Shown here: one piece after another, positions 1 through 13,832 of the stretch
Position numbering within the stretch: position 1 is the stretch's first letter
Layout of the letters: every line of letters begins with the position of its first letter
Assembly (NCBI GenBank): GCA_013399855.1
Contig: VXAY01004353.1
Coordinates: 644,041 to 708,040 of the forward strand
From: Oxyruncus cristatus
Taxonomy: Eukaryota > Chordata > Aves > Passeriformes > Cotingidae
Length of the DNA: 64,000 nucleotides
Direction: 5' to 3'
Made by a program: the position numbers and the translations under genes
Notes under the pieces: model-generated
Seen by the model: only the letters and a program-made list of their open reading frames with translations
Databases searched by the model: none
What the model was told of the DNA's origin: nothing

Positions 1-3000
1 GAGCACTGTTAAAGGGTTCTGGAATTTGCTGATAACACAGAATAAAACACATTTCTCAGCTTTATGGACAACCCAATACCAGGAAAAGGTTTTAAAAACA
101 AAAGGCTTGAATTTCAATTGAAGAGGATAAACAAACAACTGACCTTCTCCTGTGGTTTTTACCTATTGCATCTCTTTCCGGAGTTGCCACACGCGCCCGT
201 CATCCGAGCACTTCAACTGTCACACACTGGGCTTCCCAAAAGGTTTGTGGTGATTATCAATATCTAGAAAGCTGAATGAATAATACTCTACCCAACTTTA
301 AACTGTAGAGAGCCCGCTCTACACTCTGAATTCAGCTCTGCACTCATTTCAGAACCCACGCTGCCAGCACAGGGGAACCACCTCAAACTGCTGCGTTTCT
401 CTTCCACTCAGTGATGCAGCTGCAAAAGCGGTGCCAGGAAAAGGGTTGTCCTCTGATCTTGACAGTACCACTAGAAGTAGGGCTGCATGAGGATGAATTT
501 CATCATTCTGTGAGAATCTCATTACCCAACCTAGTAATTTTAATAAAGTTACTTCAGAATATATTGCACACTCTTCAAAGCAGGGGTTTCATAGCCTCTG
601 AACAGAGTAACAGTTCAGTGTTTGGTTTGCAGCACCTCATGCTACTAAAAGCAAAAACATTAAGTGAGATCAAAGGGTAGAGAGGACCAGAGCCACCAAC
701 CCCTCCGACAGAACATCCTGAGTCATGTTTATACACAAGTGCTTCGGCTGCTTTCCCCAAAACAAGTGTTCAACCATAGACCATATCCAGATAAACCATA
801 CCAGGCACAACACCGCCTATAAACCTTCTCTGAGCCTAAACCAGCCACACCCAGGCCAGTCACACGTGTAAGGAAAGGAAGTAACTTTGCTTCCTTCAGC
901 ACCTCTTTGCTCAACGCTGTTATTGACTGCTCACACCTGTGGAAGTGATAAACAGTGGTCTGACTGATGATCATTTGTGTAACTCACTTCCACTAATCTC
1001 TGTCAGTACCCAAGTTCCCCAAACGCTGCACTGGAAATGAAGGGTGGTATTTGTTGTCATCTGCTCCTCCTCCAAGTGATGGTTTGACTGAAAAGCTGAA
1101 CTTCTTCCCCCTGGAGAAAGGCTTGGAGCGAGCAGCCCGTCCCATCAGAGCAGGAAGCCAATGCAGCTACTTCCAGGCCTGCTACCCAAGGAATTTTGGA
1201 AGGCTGGATGAGCTCAGCTGATTTACTGACTACACATCTGCCTTCCAGGGCACTCTGGATTTACTGTCCTGCATAAAGAAGGGACACCAAAAGCCCTCTC
1301 CAATGACAACTCTGAGATGTTTCTGCAACCTATGAAGCAGAGGCCTCAAAGGCAATACAGGAAATCCAAATCACAGCTGATCTACCTGCACTGCCAACTT
1401 CAAAAGATTTACGCATTTTCTGAAAACCCCCTATGGGTAAATGCAGCCCCCGCAATGAAGGACATGTAAAAAATCAGAGAGGTTTTAACAATTCTCTTCA
1501 AAACAGTGCTTTTCTTTCAGGCAGTGGATAGAAAGCTGCACAAGCTCTAGTCAGTCACCTGCCTCACAGGTATGGAAGTCTGCCTTGTGAGATAAAAGGG
1601 CTTTTTCGGGACACACACAGACACTACAAACAAAAACACCACATAAAATTTTTAAGAGAGCCATCTACCTCCACTATACCCTTCGAGCTGAATTTTCCCT
1701 TGAGCTTGTGACTCCACTACTCCACAATATATTTAAACCACCAACTGGACTAATGAGCTGGGGAGCCAAGCCTGGCTTTAGGCAGGAGATGGGGTGATTA
1801 GTGTATGAAATGCAGACCATAAGATAACACTGTCTTCTGCTATGAGATGATCCATAACCAAGGAACTTATAATCCTTTTTCTCTCATGGTTTTCTCTGTG
1901 TATTCACCTTTAAGGAGAGACTGAAAAAGGAGAGCCAGACAGCACACTGTATGACACAAAAGAGTCATCTCAGTGTCCAGTTGTAGATTTTTAACTTAAA
2001 ACAAATACTAAGCACACCTCTCTATCTAAGAGCATGCTGTCACAAGAACTTTCAGGATTAAAACATTTTTACATTACATTGCAAGTGTTCTTTTAATACA
2101 CCAAAATTAATTTTGGTCTTACACTGGTTTGGATCTTTCTTTTCCTTTCCATTTTTATTTCATGTAGTGTAACGGCTCTTAAAACTGCAATTCCTTCATG
2201 TACAATTCCACAAGACCCAGCCAGCTGACTGCTGCCCAAAGCCTGTGCAGGCCCACCACACGCTCCATGCCAGCTCCACTGCCTGCCAGAGCTCTCTGTG
2301 AGCCACTTCAATGCAACAGCAAAGACCCAAAAATAGCAGAAAAAGCAGACAGCAGAGGCTCACGGAACATCTGATGAGCTCCAAGGCCAAGCCCAACCTG
2401 CAGTCAGAAGCACTGCAGAGAACAGGACCTTCCCTGCCCTGCTCCATTTCAGCGGCAGCGAGACACTGGATCAGCTCAGATGCTCAGCAAAGCACAGCCC
2501 AGCTTCCTAAAAAGGGAGACCCCAGATTCTTCTAAATCGCATTTCCCCCATTAACCATCCAAGTCAGAGCCTCCTTACATTGTGGAACTGTAACAACTGT
2601 GTTGCTTCTCAGCCTCAGCTCTTGAACTTGAGACGATCTTCAACTTTTCCCAATCCTTTTCCAAGGCTCCCAGCAAACCCTCACATTTCTTCTCACACAA
2701 CTACAAACCCCATGAATTTCCTGCCCACATTCTAAAGCAAAACACTTTGGCCCTGTGTCCTCACCTTTCCCATGTAGTGACTGAATTCTCCTATTCCCTT
2801 TTTCTAACCTGTACAGAGCATGATGCTAAAATCAATCACAGAATATCCTGAGTTGTAAGGGACCAACCTGGATCACTGAGTCCAGCTCCTGATCCTGCAC
2901 AGGACAAGCCCAAGAATCTCCCATGTGCCTGAAAGTCTTCACCATCTTCACCATTATTTTCACAGCCTTTTTTTACTTGCTAAAATAATCAGCTTGCTCT

Positions 3001-6000
3001 GGTTCAAATTTGAACTTACCCCCCACACTTGAGTACACTCACCCTTCTCTTCTCTAAGCCTTACTCTTTTTAATCTTATTTCTCTGTCTCCCCCATTGCT
3101 TTGCAGGCTCTCACCCGCCTGGAAAGGCCAGAAGATCATGGGATCACCCCAGGAGGGAAAGTCTCTTCTGCAAGAGCCAGCTTCCATCATTTATCCTTCC
3201 CAACTGCCTTCCTTGGGGTGTTTACTGCACTCATTTAACCAACAAGCCTGTCTACTACTCAAGTACATGAACTGCATGTCTAGGCCTTGTCTGCACAGGT
3301 TATATTCTGCCCAGAACACCCAAATATGTCCACAGGACAATACAAAGTGATAAATCAAATTTTTCATATATTCTCAAGTCTTAAAAAATAACAAAGAACA
3401 TCAAAACAAACAAACAAGCCAGGTAACTGTGTTTCTATCTTCATAAATAATCAGACTTTCACCTTAGATATAGTAAAATAACTGCACACTGTGCTAAGAC
3501 ACCAACATTTCTTTTTGAGAAAACTGATGCCTCAGTGGAAGTTAAACTACTTTTTCCCAATTGTGACAGGAAAAAAAGGAAAAAAGGGAAAAAAGAAGGA
3601 AAAGGGTAAGCAAAATATCTGCTCCCATACCACAACACATCAGTGAAAAAATTAGAATTTAAAAGCAACTTCTATTAGTACATTGATTTGTCCATACAAT
3701 TTCTGAATCAAATCCACATGTTCATCTTCCTTTAAGTGATTTGGAAAACCTGATTTCAAGTTCAGCACAAAGTGTAAACACCTTTTCTATTACACACTAA
3801 CTTGACTTCTTATCAACACAAGAACTAAGCAGCTTATACCTCGTGACCTGTATCTGTGCCTGACTTGGAAGAACAAGAATTTTCACAGAATCACTGTATA
3901 TTATACAAAAATTATCTTTGGAACTGTGCAGTGTATTCAATAAAAACCCTGCAACAATAATGAACAAAGGCATCAAAATCATCTGCTTGTGAGAACACAG
4001 CTGGCAAGTGTAAACACACAAACGGCCAACTAGATGTCTGATGCTTTAGAAGCAATTTTAATTAAAAACCAAGCCAAATACTGACTCTTTGTTAAAACAT
4101 ATAATAAAAAGGTCTCTTCCTACAATCCCATGACAGATCATTAAAAAAGGCTTGCAGAGGAAGTAAAAAAGCCTCACCTGTACCTGTTCTAACCCTAAGC
4201 CATGACATGTCGCCCAACCACACCTGCATTGCCCCCCATCACCAGATCCAGCTACAGCAAGGGCTGGGTTTTTTATCAGCAGAAGATGGTGAAATAGGGA
4301 TCCCACCATTCTCACAAGCAAACTACCCCAACAGTGCTCAGTTCAAACCCTGACAGTGGAGTTCACAGCCTCTGGGGTTTCACACCGGTGTGTGACCCAT
4401 TAGTGAGCCTTTAGCGCTCCAATTCAGCCTCATAAAAGTGGACCTACACCAACCCAGCCACCCTGTGCTCCCTGTGGGTAAAACAAACATACTGAACCCC
4501 CTAAGTCCCTCACTGCTTGGGGCTCCCTCCAGCCTTCCACTCTTGTCAGTGATCATCCACTTACATCCTTGCACTTTTGGAAGATTCTCTAACACAGATT
4601 TGATTCCCAAAGGATGTGAAGTTGCAGCCCCTCACCACTGCCCCATTTCCACACTGTCCTCACATCAGTGCTTTGACACAGCATCTCACAACAGGCATCT
4701 CATGATCTCCCCAGTTATGGCCTTCACATACACTCTCCTACTACTTTTCAGAACAGTTTCCCACCCTGTAGATTTGCCCTGTGTACTTCTTGACAAGCCA
4801 TTGTTTTGGGTTTTTTTAATGGATTCCTTGACTCCATTTTTTGTCCTCATTATTTGTGAGCACAATGTTTACCAACACTGATGCCATCTGTAAATATTTA
4901 TCACCAACAACAAAATCAAGCAGCTATATTAAACAATGATCAAGTGTTTTCTTATCATGATTTAGCAGTAAACTGCACATTACTCTAACCAGCCTGTGCA
5001 TTCCAGAAATTGTGCTGTTGGGAATACAGACAGTAGTTTTTTCAATATGGGGTTGTAGTTACATGAAGCATTTTATGTAGTTAATAGTTATTCCCATCCC
5101 TGGATAATCCAAGTGGACAAGGTGCTGAGCAGTCCAATCTTATGGGGAAGTAATTTCTGCTTTTGGCAGGGCTTTGGCTGGAGCTCCCTTCTGTAGTTCT
5201 TAAAACCTTAAATTAGCACGGAATTAAAATTAATTCCAGTCAACTTTATACTAATTTTGTTCTGCTGCATAACACCCTGACAATGACAGGTCTCTGGCTT
5301 TTTTACTTTACAGCTGCAGTTCTCCAAGTGTTCGATTCCATGCACATCCTTACCCACATGAGCTGCCTTGCTGCAGGATCGTTTGGATCAGGACAGACAG
5401 AACTGCCTGTCAAGCGCTCGTGGTTTTCATTTCATGGAGTGCACGGGGACAAGCACCTCAAATCCTGAACACATTTTCCTCCCTTCCAATACTCCAGGCA
5501 CACACGGATGTGGTGCTTTGTCCAGGTTTCTGCTCGGCTTGGCAGTACCTGAGAGGACAGAGCAGCACAGCAGCACGTGCAGGGGCTGCAGCAGAATCAC
5601 TCAAACAGCAAGAAACAAAGACTCCAACCATGTACAGATCTTCCTTCTCCCTGTAAAAAATGATGGATTACAAAATGGCCAAGATGTGCACCAGCCCTCT
5701 GAGTAACTCACTAAACCCCTCAGCTCCCGAAGTGGTAAAGCAGCAGTGACTGAGCCTTAACTGAAGAAGGAACGTTTATTCCCCTCGCCATCCAACGTGG
5801 AATAGCTGCAGAATAAATATGGTTCCTCCCTCCACTGCTTTATCTAGGTCAGAAAACTCCTTAAAGGCAGGAAGTCGCAGGAAACAAATGTCACTACACA
5901 TCAACTCTTTATCAGGAAAACAAGCAAGGCAGCAGATAAACCCACCACCTTCCCAGGATTTCAGCACAGGCAGCAGCTTATTAGTGAACTGCTGGGAAAA

Positions 6001-9000
6001 CTCCTTAGAGCTGCAAAAGCCACGGCCTTACACCACCACATGGCAAATTCCTGATTTTCTTTGAAAGATTATTTTTTCTTGTATTTTACATGATTTTACA
6101 GAAGTTAATGGCACTTGAGAGGTCTTGAAGCACCACTGCATTTACTGGAAAATACAGCAAATCAGATGCACAATCATATTTTGAATAGCTCGTGCATGAC
6201 TGCGAAAAAATCTTTGCTTTGTGCATGAGAATTACACATGCTCCAAAAAAACCCAAAACAAAACAAAAAAAAAAACAACAGCAGCAGAATTCCTCCACAG
6301 CAGAAATACTCTCTAAAAGACATCTACCTTCACGAAGGAACAATATTTACACCAGAGTGTTCTTACCTAATTACAAGCAAATTAATCAAACACATTTATT
6401 TTGAAAAGCCGGGGTGAAAGATTAACTTATTTTCTTCATTAGCTCATTTAACTTACTACTTTTGCTATCAGCTGAGTGTATCTTCCTACTCAAACACGGT
6501 ACATTTCACAACAGGAGAGCAGTATTGTATTTTGATTTAATCAATGCAAAGAATGATTTAATTTACATATCTCCCACCTCATTATTATAACTGAAGGTAA
6601 GAATCTCAAAACTCTCTTTCAACTGCAGATTCTTGGAACATACAGTTTTAATACTGACTTTACACCTTTAAACCAAAACAACGCTCATGTTGCTGTTGTC
6701 ACAGAGCTGGAATTTTACAGACAATAAAAAAACCCATAAATTTTTAAGATGATTTCCCAGTTTATAGTATTTCATATAACTACAAAGAATGTACTTACTC
6801 CTATAGCTAAGTACAGATGTAAGAACATTTTTAAGATCAGTAAAACTGTAGAATTGGGTTTCATATACACATCAATCATACCAACAGAAAAAGCAAATCA
6901 AGCGGGAATTAATCCAAATATAAACTGTTTAAGCTTTACCTCAATCAACTAATGGGTGTCGGACAATTTGCAACGCTTCTTTATTAACAACAACAAAAAA
7001 ATCATTCACAAGGTATGTGCAAGTGAGAGGGAAATATGAAAAAAAAAAAAGAGATGCCAGAAACAACTGTAACACAAATTATTACTATAGAAACTTCCCG
7101 CTCGTCTCTATTTTCATTTCAAATCATATGTGCTCTACCTTCCTCCTCCCACGCTGCTCTTCAGTCGGATCTGCTTAAGTGAGAACGCTCCTGCTACTGA
7201 GCCTGACATTTGCAAATCCTACCCTGAAGTCGCCAAAAACCCACCTCTAAGCAAGGCCCAGCTGACCTATTAGTCACCGTGGCACAGGCCCAGCGGCTGC
7301 CAGAGACAGCAAACCAAAGTTCCTGGAGTCTGACTCTCTGAAGTCACGGCCAAGTCCAACGTTTCTTAGTTTGATGCATTTGCGAGTAATCGATAGTTTT
7401 AACACGGGCAGCATGCAGCTCCAAAATACACCTCTGAACACAAGCCCATCCCAAGGTCTCACAGACATCTCACCCAGCTGTCGTCCCCACCAGCCACTGT
7501 CTGTCCCTGTCAAAAGTGGTGTCAAGGAAGGGAAAAAGCAGGTGCCCACCCGGCCTGAGGGACTTCCAAGATGTTGTAAGTATAAACTGCAATACACTGT
7601 AAGAATACATTAACACAAACTCCTCGGGAAACGTGGTTTAATTTCTTAAAGTATCTAATACATCCATAAGAAAAGCTTGAAAACATAACCCATAACCCAA
7701 AGCACAGCCAAAAACGTTCGTCCTCAGCTAGCAAGGAGCACTACCTAAGGAGATGTTTATGGTCTGTTCACCTCCACTGTTGGTTCCAGTGAGGAATTTC
7801 CATGGAGCACGTGCAGTCAGTTCCAACCAGAGCCACTGCAGTTCTGTATGTAAATAAAGTAACTGCAAACAGATGACAGAAAAAACTGCAGTGATACACT
7901 CGAGGTTCTCTACAATCTGTTGCACTATTTCCTGCTCAGGTAATGCTGAACACAACAAACTTTTCCAAGCAATCTTGAATACTTGATCTTTGTTCAGAAT
8001 GGACCAGCTTCCATCAGCAGGAAAACTTCTACTGCTTAAAAGGCACCAATAACCCCAATATGCAGCTCCAGACAATAAGATCAAGGTGAAAACACTGGTT
8101 CAGCCATCTGTGTACAGGGAGGAAAAGCAGGAGAGTACAAACAAAATTTCAGTTTCCAGCCATATAGGCTTGACTTAGGATTAGTCAGTAAACGTGAGGC
8201 TGAAGCAGAACGTACTCGAGGTGGTAAGAGCGCCCACACTGAGTAATGTAAAGAAGTCTGCAAAGTGAATGACAAAACGGGAGTTATTTACTGTCTCTTA
8301 CTATGAAAGAGTTTCAGTTGCATTAAATGAAATTACCAGGCATCAAGTTCAAAAACCTCAGCAAAAAGAGGTATTTTCCCAATACAGGTTCCAATAACGT
8401 TGCAGAACTCACTGCCCAAGGACGCTGTGGGTTACAGGGATAAAGAAATTAAAACAAAGAAACCCAAACTCAATTACTAAAACAAAAAAAAAAAAGGAGA
8501 AAAATACAAATAGTAACTCAAAAAGAAATGAACTCTGACTTTGGATCCAAAAGAAAAACCAAGGGAAACAAAACCGTTCGCCTTGATCCATTTCTGTGCT
8601 CCTCCCTGGGCATCTGCCGTGACCACTCCTGGGGGCAGGTCATGGACTACGTGTGTCCCTGCTCTGACTTACAGATGCTGTCCTTGTGCTCGTGGTACCT
8701 TGTCTACGAATCACAAACCTACTTCCACAAAAGCAAAACCAAAAGCAATGACTAAAATACGAAGTCTATGGGTCCGTCAAAATGAGTAAGACACTGCCTC
8801 GAACAGCCAGGCCCCCGAGATGTCAGGATTTCGGTGAACTGCAGTGCCAATACACAAAGCACATCCAAAAAACCCCAAAACACCAACAAAACAAAAGCAT
8901 TCCTTCAGAGCGAAGTTGTACCCAGCAGTCCGGGTGTTTTTCCAGCTGTATCAGTTACATCTGTCTGGAATGCTGCCTCTCCAAGAGCTGTACACACAGC

Positions 9001-11719
9001 TCTGGCAACAACCCCCCCTGCTCTGCCCCAGCACAAAAGGTATTTTTCCTGCCAAGTACCTCAAAAGTCAAATATTGATGTTATGATTTACCTGGCAATA
9101 CATCCAATCAATGCCTTCACTGCAGGCAGGGAAAATTCCAAAGGCAGCAAATGAAACCAGTTAAAACCCATGAACTTTATGAACAGGGGAGGGTCAGTCT
9201 GTGCATCTGAAAGGCAGTTGTAGAAGGATAACTGCACTGCTTTGATTCGGGCGTCTTTAGCAGGAGACTGGAAGTTCTTCCGTGCCATGTGAGCCATGAC
9301 AGTGACAGGAATCCTTGCTGGACACACACAAAAATGGTTCTTTTCTCCCCACCCCCACCTGATTCATCTCACCAGCCGACAGCTGGTCTGTACATACACA
9401 AGTAGATACGTGAGTCTGTCAAGGACTGGAAAAACAAAAACACACTTCCCACTGCTGTTACCTCCTGCTTGATAACTTCAACATTTCAATTGTGAGTGAG
9501 GCTTCCAGGGAAGAATTAAAAATAGCAACCAGAACACTTATTTTAATGCACAGTAATTCCATGTTTCGTGACATTTCTATCTGTAGAAGGAAAGATGCTT
9601 TTATTACAGGTAAGTGCATACTCCAACATTAATAATTTAATTTCCCCAGATGTTAAAAAAATGTGTGTTTTGCAGGAGACTACGAAGTTATATTTCTCTT
9701 TTTCCCTTCCAAAACCAGGAAGTTCAATAGCATTATTAATGCTGTCACATTTAAACCCTGTGCTGAAACAGAAAAAAGCAAAATACCAAGGACACTGGAA
9801 CTACACAAATACAATTATTAATGACAAATAAATAAAACATTTCAAGTCTGCAGCAGTTATTTGACTTGGTGACATTTTAAGTCACTATTAATTAGACAAA
9901 ACAGGGATGGACCCTCCACTCTTGGTTTCCAGGCTCACTTAAAAACAAACAGAAGGAACAGGCCACCCTGAATTCTTTAAACTTCACCTGCCATTAAAAT
10001 TTCCGATGATTGTGTAGGCAAAGCATATTTATTACTGGCAACAGAGCAGGATTAAACAACAACAAAAATAGATCTGGTGATTACTTCAGCTGGAGGCTGG
10101 CAATCATCAATCTTGAACTCACACCAAAACTATTTGCTTTCCAATCATGCTTCAGCCACTAATGTTTGAAGCAACTAAGTTTGATTCTTAAAATCCAGGA
10201 GCCCATCTTCAGTGTGACCAGTTAAAGCTACAAAAAAACTCAAGAACACAGCTACAAACAATATTAGTCATCAGCAATTCACAGTAAGGACCTGTTAGGA
10301 GCAGACAGGACTCTGGATTTGCCCAAAGACTCCTGTTTAAAACCAAAATAAAGCCTTGCAAATAATGAAACTACTATTTCCCCATTCAACTCCAGTAAGA
10401 CTTCTGTTTTACAAACAGGTTTATTTTTTTTTTAAAGCAACAAAGCAGCATTTGCTCCTGATCACCAACCGAATTATGACCCTGTGGACTCTTCCTGCCC
10501 TTCAAGGTGAAGCTCAAGCCCCTGCACAGTGACTGGAGCCCCTTGTTCACCACTCCCTTGCAGGGCTGAAAGCTCAGCACCTTTTATTTACCAGACTGGA
10601 TGGCCCATTACCTACATTTTGTAAGCAGGAGATCACCGCTTCCACCAGCCCACGGCCGTGGAAATGAGAAATTCCGTGTGTGTGCACAGCCCAAGGAATG
10701 GTGTCACCCCTGAGCAAATGCCAGTTCCTGCACCACCACCCACGGGCACTGGGGAAGAAATTTTAACTACACACAACTTCTCATCAGCGCTCAATTAAAA
10801 AGTGACACACAAAAAATCCTTCCCAATTTTCTTTCCACTTGAAAAGCGACACTGATGGAAAGAACTAGAATAAATTACATGTCAGTGGACAGCATGAAGA
10901 AGCTGTACTTCTTTTTTTTCCTGAGGTTTTAAGCATTTAACAGAATGCTACTGACTAAATTACTCCAACTAATTCTAGACTGTTTGCAATCAACATACAT
11001 CATGCACAATTGTGCTTGCAATTAGTATATTACACCAAACTGTTTACAAAGAATAAAAGTATTTGATCTGCATTTCATAAACGTGTTAGATTACAATACA
11101 GATTAACCACATGCCAAATAATTACTAATATTAAAAAGCAGAAAGCAAAAATAGAAGTGACAGTTAAAGGTCAAACAAGTCCTCCAACTATACTCAGGAT
11201 TATACAACTCTCCAGACACTGGCACTGTTAAAGCCCAGAACAGGCATTTCCTAGAAAGCAGCAAGGTAAGACAATTTGATTTTCAGAGGAACCAGGTGGG
11301 GACACCAACATTAAGCCAACAAAGCAGAAAACATACACCACCAATGTCCTACACACAGTTTAAAAGCCTGTAAGGCATTAAGGCTGTGTCACTGGTGGCA
11401 TGTGCTTTATAAAGTCACAGCACTCGTAACCTTTTTGGTATTTCTTAGTCAAGGCAGCTAAAATACACTAAACCAACACACTTTCACTTTTCCTACATGT
11501 GACTCCTCAGAACACAGATCACTTATTTACAGTTCAACACACCCTTAAATGTCGCGGGCAAGGCCTCACGTATCCCCCTAGAAAATCATTCTGCACAGAC
11601 AGTTAATGTTTGGTAATGGCAAAGGAATGTATCACCGCTTAAAGCCCCTTAATACATTTGTTGTCACGTAAGGAAAACATTCGAAAACGCTAAGGCCAGC
11701 AGGAGCATTTCACGTGGAC
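1..11719. other. Non-coding, intron-like DNA
   Basis: AT-rich sequence without any recognisable protein, RNA gene or long repeat other than one CR1 fragment at 2.8 kb. If the CpG island at 12 kb is the FOXK2 start, this would be its first intron. A weak chain of minus-strand exon-like ORFs at 9.3-7.7 kb is described under findings. Confidence 0.5.
2836..2935 (-). mobile_element. CR1 LINE fragment
   Basis: Starts with ATCACAGAATATCCTGAGTT and continues with the CR1 text on a lead to 'ccagctcctgatcctgcacaggac'. It is the reverse complement of a CR1 3' end and heavily 5'-truncated. Confidence 0.85.
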
Positions 11720-13340
11720 GGCTCGATTTACCCGTGAGAACAAACGCTGAAATCAGGCAAGGAAACTGCCACAAAAAACAGAGCACCCCCCCCGCGTTCT
11801 GCCAGAGCACCGGGGGGGGCTGCAGGATTCTGACGCTCAGCCCGGAGCCCCCCGACGGTGCAGAACCGCCCGGGAGGGTCCCCCGAAGCCCGAGAGCGGC
11901 ACCCGCGGTGTCGGCGGTCGGTGCGGGGGAAGGACGCGGAGAGGGCAAGGCGGCGGTGCCGGGCGGCGGCGCGGGGGGCCGGGGCCGCTCCCGGCCGTGC
12001 CCCGCCATGTGCCCCNNNNNNNNNNNNNNNNNNNNNNNNNNNNNNNNNNNNNNNNNNNNNNNNNNNNNNNNNNNNNNNNNNNNNNNNNNNNNNNNNNNNN
12101 NNNNNNNNNNNNNNNNNNNNNNNNNNNNNNNNNNNNNNNNNNNNNNNNNNNNNNNNNNNNNNNNNNNNNNNNNNNNNNNNNNNNNNNNNNNNNNNNNNNN
12201 NNNNNNNNNNNNNNNNNNNNNNNNNNNNNNNNNNNNNNNNNNNNNNNNNNNNNNNNNNNNNNNNNNNNNNNNNNNNNNNNNNNNNNNNNNNNNNNNNNNN
12301 NNNNNNNNNNNNNNNNNNNNNNNNNNNNNNNNNNNNNNNNNNNNNNNNNNNNNNNNNNNNNNNNNNNNNNNNNNNNNNNNNNNNNNNNNNNNNNNNNNNN
12401 NNNNNNNNNNNNNNNNNNNNNNNNNNNNNNNNNNNNNNNNNNNNNNNNNNNNNNNNNNNNNNNNNNNNNNNNNNNNNNNNNNNNNNNNNNNNNNNNNNNN
12501 NNNNNNNNNNNNNNNNNNNNNNNNNNNNNNNNNNNNNNNNNNNNNNNNNNNNNNNNNNNNNNNNNNNNNNNNNNNNNNNNNNNNNNNNNNNNNNNNNNNN
12601 NNNNNNNNNNNNNNNNNNNNNNNNNNNNNNNNNNNNNNNNNNNNNNNNNNNNNNNNNNNNNNNNNNNNNNNNNNNNNNNNNNNNNNNNNNNNNNNNNNNN
12701 NNNNNNNNNNNNNNNNNNNNNNNNNNNNNNNNNNNNNNNNNNNNNNNNNNNNNNNNNNNNNNNNNNNNNTGGCACCCTCCGAAGGGGTTGCGACGCGGGC
12801 CCCGCACCTGCCCGCCGCCAGCAGCGCCCGCAGGGACGGCACCAGGAGGGGGGAGAGTCGAGAATGAAATAAATTCAAGCGGACAAACAGTGCTAAAGGG
12901 TGGGCACGAACCACCTGGAGAGTGCTGAATACCTTCTCAAAGTCAGCCTTAAAATAGATATAATATATAGTAATAATAATAGTAATAATTTCTATCCCTC
13001 GTAGACCTCCGACAGAGGGTCACCTTAAACCCAGACGTAACTCGCCCTCTCGGAGCTCTGTAACGTGCATGGCAAACCAGCACAGCGCCTCACATTCCCA
13101 GGTTCCAGGTAAGCCAGGCTGTATCCATGCACAGACCTCCTCGGCTCAGCCCCAGTTTTCTCAGGAACTAGGGCACAAAACCTGAGCGAGCGACCCGACA
13201 CACGCCCAGACACCCGAGCGCTCTGGCCGTCTGTCCCTGCTCCGAGGGCGCGGCCACGGCGGGGACCGGCACAGGGGACAGCATCGAAACACCGAGACCC
13301 CACAGCCAGCGGCTCGACCTGGACATAACTACCACAGGCT
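11720..13340. promoter_or_regulatory. CpG island, probable promoter (possible FOXK2 5' end)
   Basis: It is GC- and CpG-rich on both sides of a 754-bp gap, in contrast to AT-rich flanks, which is typical of a gene start. In human the gene beyond NARF's 3' end is FOXK2 in the same orientation, which would place its first exon here on the minus strand. No FHA or forkhead codons are visible, so the assignment is by synteny only. Confidence 0.55.
12016..12769. other. Assembly gap (754 N)
   Basis: A run of N in the middle of the CpG island that probably hides the first exon of a gene. All long ORFs crossing it are artefacts. Confidence 0.99.
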
Positions 13341-13671
13341 ACCAAACACCATTAACTGCACTCAGTTTGTCAAGCATCTACAATGGAAGTGTTTTACCTG
13401 ATCCAAATGCTCACGAACTGTTACAGGGACCAGGCACTATCAGAATTAGGAATAAACAATTAAGAAACACTTTTGGCTATAAACTGAGAGGAGGCTGCTA
13501 AAATGTATTCGTGCCCATATACCAACATCATTACTGCAAAAACATCATTGCAACAGCGCCCATCACCTCACGGGTTCTCCAGCACGGTTTGTGGAGAAGG
13601 GGGGGGTGGTGTTATTTGGGCTTTTTTACAGCACTGAAGCTCACTGTTGTTTATTAATAAAAAATAAATCG

Positions 13672-13832
13672 CCCAGAGGAGCTGTGGCTGCCTCATCCCT
13701 GGAAGTGTCCAAGGCCAGATTGGACGGGGCTTGGAGCAACCTGGGCTGGTGAAAGGTGTCCCTGCCCTTGGCAGGGGGTGGAACGAGATGAGCTGTAAGG
13801 TCTCTCCGAACCCAAACCATTCCATGAACTTA
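13672..13832 (+). mobile_element. CR1 LINE fragment
   Basis: Contains GCTGTGGCTGCCTCATCCCT, then the 'ccctgcccttggcagggggtggaac' type motif and a tail ending CCATTCCATGA. It is the CR1 3' end in plus orientation. Confidence 0.9.

Noticed and set aside
4438..4881. 147-codon plus-strand ORF
   Set aside because: Low-complexity leucine, serine and proline-rich frame with no recognisable family; likely chance or an old repeat.
5325..5345. tRNA B-box-like GTTCGATTCC
   Set aside because: No A box, acceptor stem or anticodon arm around it.
11664..12928. Several long open frames on both strands around 12 kb
   Set aside because: They are open only because they cross 754 N; the sequenced ends show no known protein.
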